Shown one piece after another: positions 42,622 to 45,498 of a DNA stretch of 45,498 nucleotides. A model generated the notes under the pieces. That model saw nothing but the letters and a program-made list of their open reading frames with translations, was not told the DNA's origin and did not search any database. The position numbers and the translations under genes are program-made. Where the stretch lies: positions 1 through 45,498 of the forward strand of contig CAIYRS010000056.1 in assembly GCA_903928685.1 (NCBI GenBank). Reading direction: 5' to 3'. The stretch comes from an uncultured Methylococcaceae bacterium (lineage in GTDB: Bacteria > Pseudomonadota > Gammaproteobacteria > Methylococcales > Methylomonadaceae). The first letter of the stretch is position 1; every line of letters begins with the position of its first letter.

Positions 42622-42903
42622 ATGAAAATCAACGCATATAAAAAATCATTCGTTTTGGCTTTCGTAATGGCGCTTCTGCATATCGTTGGCTGTACCGAAA
42701 ACATCCGTGAAGCACCTGCGAATCTCATTACAAAATCCACAGAACATCGCGCAACTACAGATGATAAAGGCCTAGCATGGTTTGCACCCGAATTGCATAC
42801 CAGCCAATATCGGGCGTTATTTTTCGGTTACGATACCTTGAATTACCGTTTAGCAGGACCTGAACATGCCGACGGTGAATACGTTAGCTTATTATTTATT
42901 TAG
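42622..42903 (+). CDS. Small putative lipoprotein, possibly truncated
   Basis: A 93-residue protein with a lipoprotein signal (FVLAFVMALLHIVGC, Cys about 24) followed by a short hydrophilic chain ending DGEYVSLLFI. No family was recognised. The reading frame continues open after its TAG for another 63 codons to 43095 with plausible protein-like content, so it may be the first part of a gene broken by one stop codon. It follows the TolC-like gene by about 100 bases on the same strand. Confidence 0.5.
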   Translation: MKINAYKKSFVLAFVMALLHIVGCTENIREAPANLITKSTEHRATTDDKGLAWFAPELHTSQYRALFFGYDTLNYRLAGPEHADGEYVSLLFI

Positions 42904-43095
42904 TCCTGCATTCAACTGGAATGGATTGACAGAAAAAATATTCGGCTTCTTGCAGTACCACTGAAGCACTGCGTCAAAAGACGGCTTACGCCCGATGACC
43001 CTAAGTTTCAGGTTGAACGGTTAGATGGCGGGGCTTTTGCTGCGGTGTTGGCTAAGATTGCGGATAGGTCGGCTTTGTCGGGTGATGATCTATAG
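42904..43095 (+). pseudogene. Coding remnant in frame with the lipoprotein
   Basis: From 42904 to the TAG at 43093-43095 the frame is open for 63 codons with no start near its beginning. It includes LEWIDRKNIRLLAVP and PKFQVERLDGGAFAAVLAKI, which look like the C-terminal end of a soluble protein I do not recognise. It could be the end of the preceding lipoprotein gene after a nonsense change, or the tail of an unrelated deleted gene. The remaining bases to 43209 hold no further gene; an AT-rich stretch there is the likely promoter of the toxin-antitoxin pair. Confidence 0.4.
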
Positions 43096-43209
43096 TTAAG
43101 CGTATTTACAACCACACCGATTTAAAACCATGCCCTAACTATAACGAATAAACTCGCCAAAATAGTACGAAATAACGTACGATATATTTTTGTTTTTTAA
43201 AGTGCCATT

Positions 43210-43452
43210 ATGCAAACCTTAACTGTCAGCGAAGCCCGCGCAAACCTCTATCGAATTATCGACCAAGCCGCCGAATCCCACCAACCCATAGCCATCACCG
43301 GAAAACGCGCCAATGCTGTTTTGCTTTCTGCCGAAGATTGGTCAGCGATACAAGAAACCTTGTATTTGCTCGGCGTTCCTGGAATGCGCGAAGCTATTTT
43401 AGAAGGCATGGCAGAATCCCCCGATGAATGCAGCAAGGAACTGGATTGGTGA
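43210..43452 (+). CDS. Phd/YefM-family antitoxin
   Basis: An 80-residue antitoxin. The N-terminal DNA-binding fold shows MQTLTVSEARANLYRIIDQA and PIAITGKRANAVLLSAEDW, the YefM signature; the C-terminal tail, MAESPDECSKELDW, would wrap the toxin. Together with the next gene it forms a YefM-YoeB type II module. It probably represses its own promoter in the region 43140-43205. The toxin GTG start overlaps its TGA stop. Confidence 0.92.
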   Translation: MQTLTVSEARANLYRIIDQAAESHQPIAITGKRANAVLLSAEDWSAIQETLYLLGVPGMREAILEGMAESPDECSKELDW

Positions 43453-43712
43453 GTTGGGAAATCATCTACGCCAAACAAGCACAGAAAGATGCCAAAAAAT
43501 TGGCTGCGGCAGGATTAAAAGATAAAGCCTTACTGTTATTGGAAATTCTAAAAATCGACCCGTACCAAAACCAGCCACCTTACGAAAAATTAGTCGGTGA
43601 CTTGGCAGGTGCTTATTCACGGCGCATCAACATCCAGCACCGTTTGATTTATCAGGTTTTGGAAAGTGAAAAACAGGTTAAGGTTTTGCGGTTGTGGAGT
43701 CATTATGAATAA
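43449..43712 (+). CDS. YoeB/Txe-family mRNA interferase toxin
   Basis: An 87-residue RelE-fold toxin expected to cleave mRNA at the ribosome. The family start VSWEIIYAKQAQKDAKKL is read from a GTG at 43449, overlapping the antitoxin stop as GTGA; an upstream ATG at 43428 would be inside the antitoxin gene. PYQNQPPYEKLVGDLAGAYS and RRINIQHRLIYQV with the final LRLWSHYE carry the conserved Glu, Arg, His and Tyr of YoeB, so it appears catalytically intact. Confidence 0.92.
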   Translation: MSWEIIYAKQAQKDAKKLAAAGLKDKALLLLEILKIDPYQNQPPYEKLVGDLAGAYSRRINIQHRLIYQVLESEKQVKVLRLWSHYE

Positions 43713-43819
43713 CAAACAGATTACCTTCATCAAAGGTAGATGAGGGAACAGTTATATGCACAATAGTTTCGAATAACGAACCACCACTATAAAATTAGCA
43801 CCACATAAGGCTCATAAAA

Positions 43820-45394
43820 ATGAAAATTGATACGCTACTTATTGAAAACTTTCGTGGTATCCAAAAACTGGAAGCTCGGTCACTAGGTGATACGATAATT
43901 ATTGCAGGGCAAAATGGATCAGGAAAATCCTGTATTTTTGATGCGATTAGGCTATTAAAAAGCACTTATGGTGGATACCAGCAAAATGAATGGCAGCATT
44001 TTTTTGGAGAACTTGCCATTCAATTACATGGTGGGTCAAAGAATCTAAAAGGCTTATTTAATGACAGTACAAGGCCAGCAACAATCGAATGTAGATTTCA
44101 ATTAAGGGATAATGAAAAGTCTTACATAACTAAGAACGCAACTAACTTGCTAGAGGAAACAATATGGCAAACAATTCTTCCAGAAGCATTTCAATGGGGA
44201 GGTTATCAAAAAGCTCTTTTTGCAAATCAATTTCGTGACCGTCAACCTGAGGTAAATGAACGAATTGAAAAAGACTTACCCTTATTGTTAACCGAGCTGG
44301 CAGCGCCAATTATTCTAGGCAGAATTGAAATATCACCCAATGGTCAAGTACAAATCAGTGAATCTAGGCTACTTTCTGTGGTTTTCACCAATTACAAGCC
44401 GAGAGAAATTGGTGTAATTGATTTTCACGGTGCTCAAAGACATTATGGTCGAGAAAATGTACAAGGAATAAATCTAAGTCTTGATCAAGCAAATCAGCAA
44501 TATAGTCAACACACACTTTACAATTACAACAATAAGTACAATAACGTTAAAAGCGAAATGGCTGGTAACTTTATTAAGGAGTTGCTCGCGGAGAAAGCAG
44601 TGACAGTTACAACACCAGCTATCATCTCATTATCAGAGACGCTAAAAGAGTTATTTGAATCATTTTTCCCTGAGAAACGATTTTTAGGCCCACGACCCAC
44701 ATCTGACGGTAGCCTTTCTTTTCCCGTCGTTACCCAAAATGGAACTGAACACGACCTTGACGAGTTGAGCTCTGGCGAAAAAGAAATATTGTATGGCTAT
44801 CTTAGAATCAGAAGTTCTGCGCCGAGAGACTCAATCATTTTGCTTGACGAACCATAACTTCATTTGAACCCAAGGCTAATACGAGGTTTACCCGAGTTTT
44901 ATAGAAAGCACCTAGGAGAAGCATTGCAAAATCAATTATGGCTGGTAACACATTCAGATGCTCTTATTAGGGAAGCTGTTGGCAAACCCGGCTTTAATGT
45001 CTTTCACATGATTCCATGTGGATCAGAAGTTTCAGGAGCTTCACAATTAAGTCCATTGACTGTTGGTAAAGACTTAGATGTTGTAATGGCAGATTTGGTT
45101 GGCGATTTAGCTGCTTATCGCCCAGGTGGTAAGGGTATAATTTTTGAAGGTGGTGGTGACTCAGATTTTGACAAAACCATTGTTGGCAGTCTTTTTAGAA
45201 ATAAATTGCGCGGTATAAATCTACTTTCAGGAACAAATAAAATGCGGGTGAAAGTTCTGCATGAAATTTTGGAGAGAGCTTATGAGAATGGAGATTTGCC
45301 AACAAAATTTTATGCTTTGACGGATAGCGACGGCGACAAAGAAATTGGGAAAGCCATAACTAGGGAGCGTTCTCAACCAATTCTAAACAAATAA
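43820..45394 (+). pseudogene. OLD-like AAA ATPase with TOPRIM region, broken by one in-frame stop
   Basis: A 525-codon frame interrupted once by TAA at 44855-44857. The N-terminus IDTLLIENFRGIQKLEA and Walker A IAGQNGSGKSCIFDAIR are typical of SMC/RecF-like ATPases of the OLD type; DELSSGEKEILYGYL is the signature motif. Walker B reads IILLDEP, then the stop, then LHLNPR, exactly where DEPELHLNP is expected, so one glutamate codon (GAA) became TAA. Downstream are LWLVTHSDALI and FYALTDSDGDKE, a TOPRIM-like acidic motif. The end seems short for the family. Composition is more AT-rich than the neighbours. Likely a decayed defence-type gene. Confidence 0.85.
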
Positions 45395-45437
45395 GCCCTA
45401 TTGATGTGTTCTAATATCCATTTGCCTTGGAAAAATC

Positions 45438-45498
45438 ATGGATCGAACTGTTTTAAGGGATGACCAATGGGAACGTATAAAAGATTTTTTACCCGGCA
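45438..45498 (+). CDS. IS5-family transposase, start only (cut by window edge)
   Basis: The frame starts MDRTVLRDDQWERIKDFLPG and runs off the window. LRDDQWERIKDFLP is the usual N-terminus of IS5-family (DUF4096-type) transposases. The inverted repeat of the element should lie between 45395 and 45437 but was not identified. Confidence 0.8.
   Translation, partial: MDRTVLRDDQWERIKDFLPG

Overview
The window is a stretch of gammaproteobacterial chromosome. The tRNA-Arg/tRNA-Ser/csrA group, the cysE-iscRSA operon next to trmJ, pssA-leuA, the sdhCDAB-sdhE operon, a PEP-CTERM exported protein and dispersed inverted repeats together suggest a Methylococcales-type methanotroph. That placement is inference: no methane-oxidation gene lies in the window. 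Features were called by reading motifs and start sites by eye; no database search was run.

Layout. 1-21 kb is mostly housekeeping: tRNAs, csrA, argH, iscR-iscS-iscA (no iscU), cysE, trmJ, suhB, rimI and a family 4 uracil-DNA glycosylase, leuA, pssA, a fatty-acid-hydroxylase-family membrane protein, a PEP-CTERM protein, a PilZ protein, succinate dehydrogenase with its assembly factor SdhE, a ybjQ pair, tRNA-Lys, a GNAT enzyme and recJ.

21.2-31.0 kb is the striking part. Eleven tightly packed minus-strand genes run, in transcription order, from a 2Fe-2S ferredoxin through a V4R protein, a low-complexity protein with six SAFFxxLPW motifs, a phycobiliprotein-like globin that keeps the chromophore cysteine, a second V4R protein, a Hanks-type protein kinase, an unrecognised protein, a CX5R phosphatase, a ferredoxin-dependent bilin reductase and a CDGSH Fe-S protein to a large protein with a C-terminal Ras-like GTPase domain. 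A heme oxygenase is transcribed divergently from the ferredoxin end. Heme oxygenase, ferredoxin and bilin reductase would make a linear tetrapyrrole from heme, and the globin could bind it. This matches the published idea of bilin biosynthesis-associated globin (BBAG) and pre-PcyA clusters in non-photosynthetic bacteria (recalled, not looked up). The repeat protein, kinase, phosphatase and GTPase suggest a signalling or scaffolded assembly.

31-37 kb holds vitamin B12 lower-ligand and nucleotide-loop genes (a BtuF-like protein behind a possible cobalamin riboswitch, cobT, cobS, cobC) plus a lone hypB. A 3'-truncated IS3-family element and a remnant of a REP-associated transposase (RAYT) interrupt them. 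Related palindromes occur at 6.8, 31.0 and 35.8 kb. 37-42.5 kb is an mdtNOP/ytcA-like export locus with a divergent TolC-family gene. 42.5-45.5 kb is accessory: a small lipoprotein with a coding remnant, a Phd/YoeB toxin-antitoxin pair, an OLD-like ATPase broken by one in-frame stop, and the start of an IS5-family transposase.
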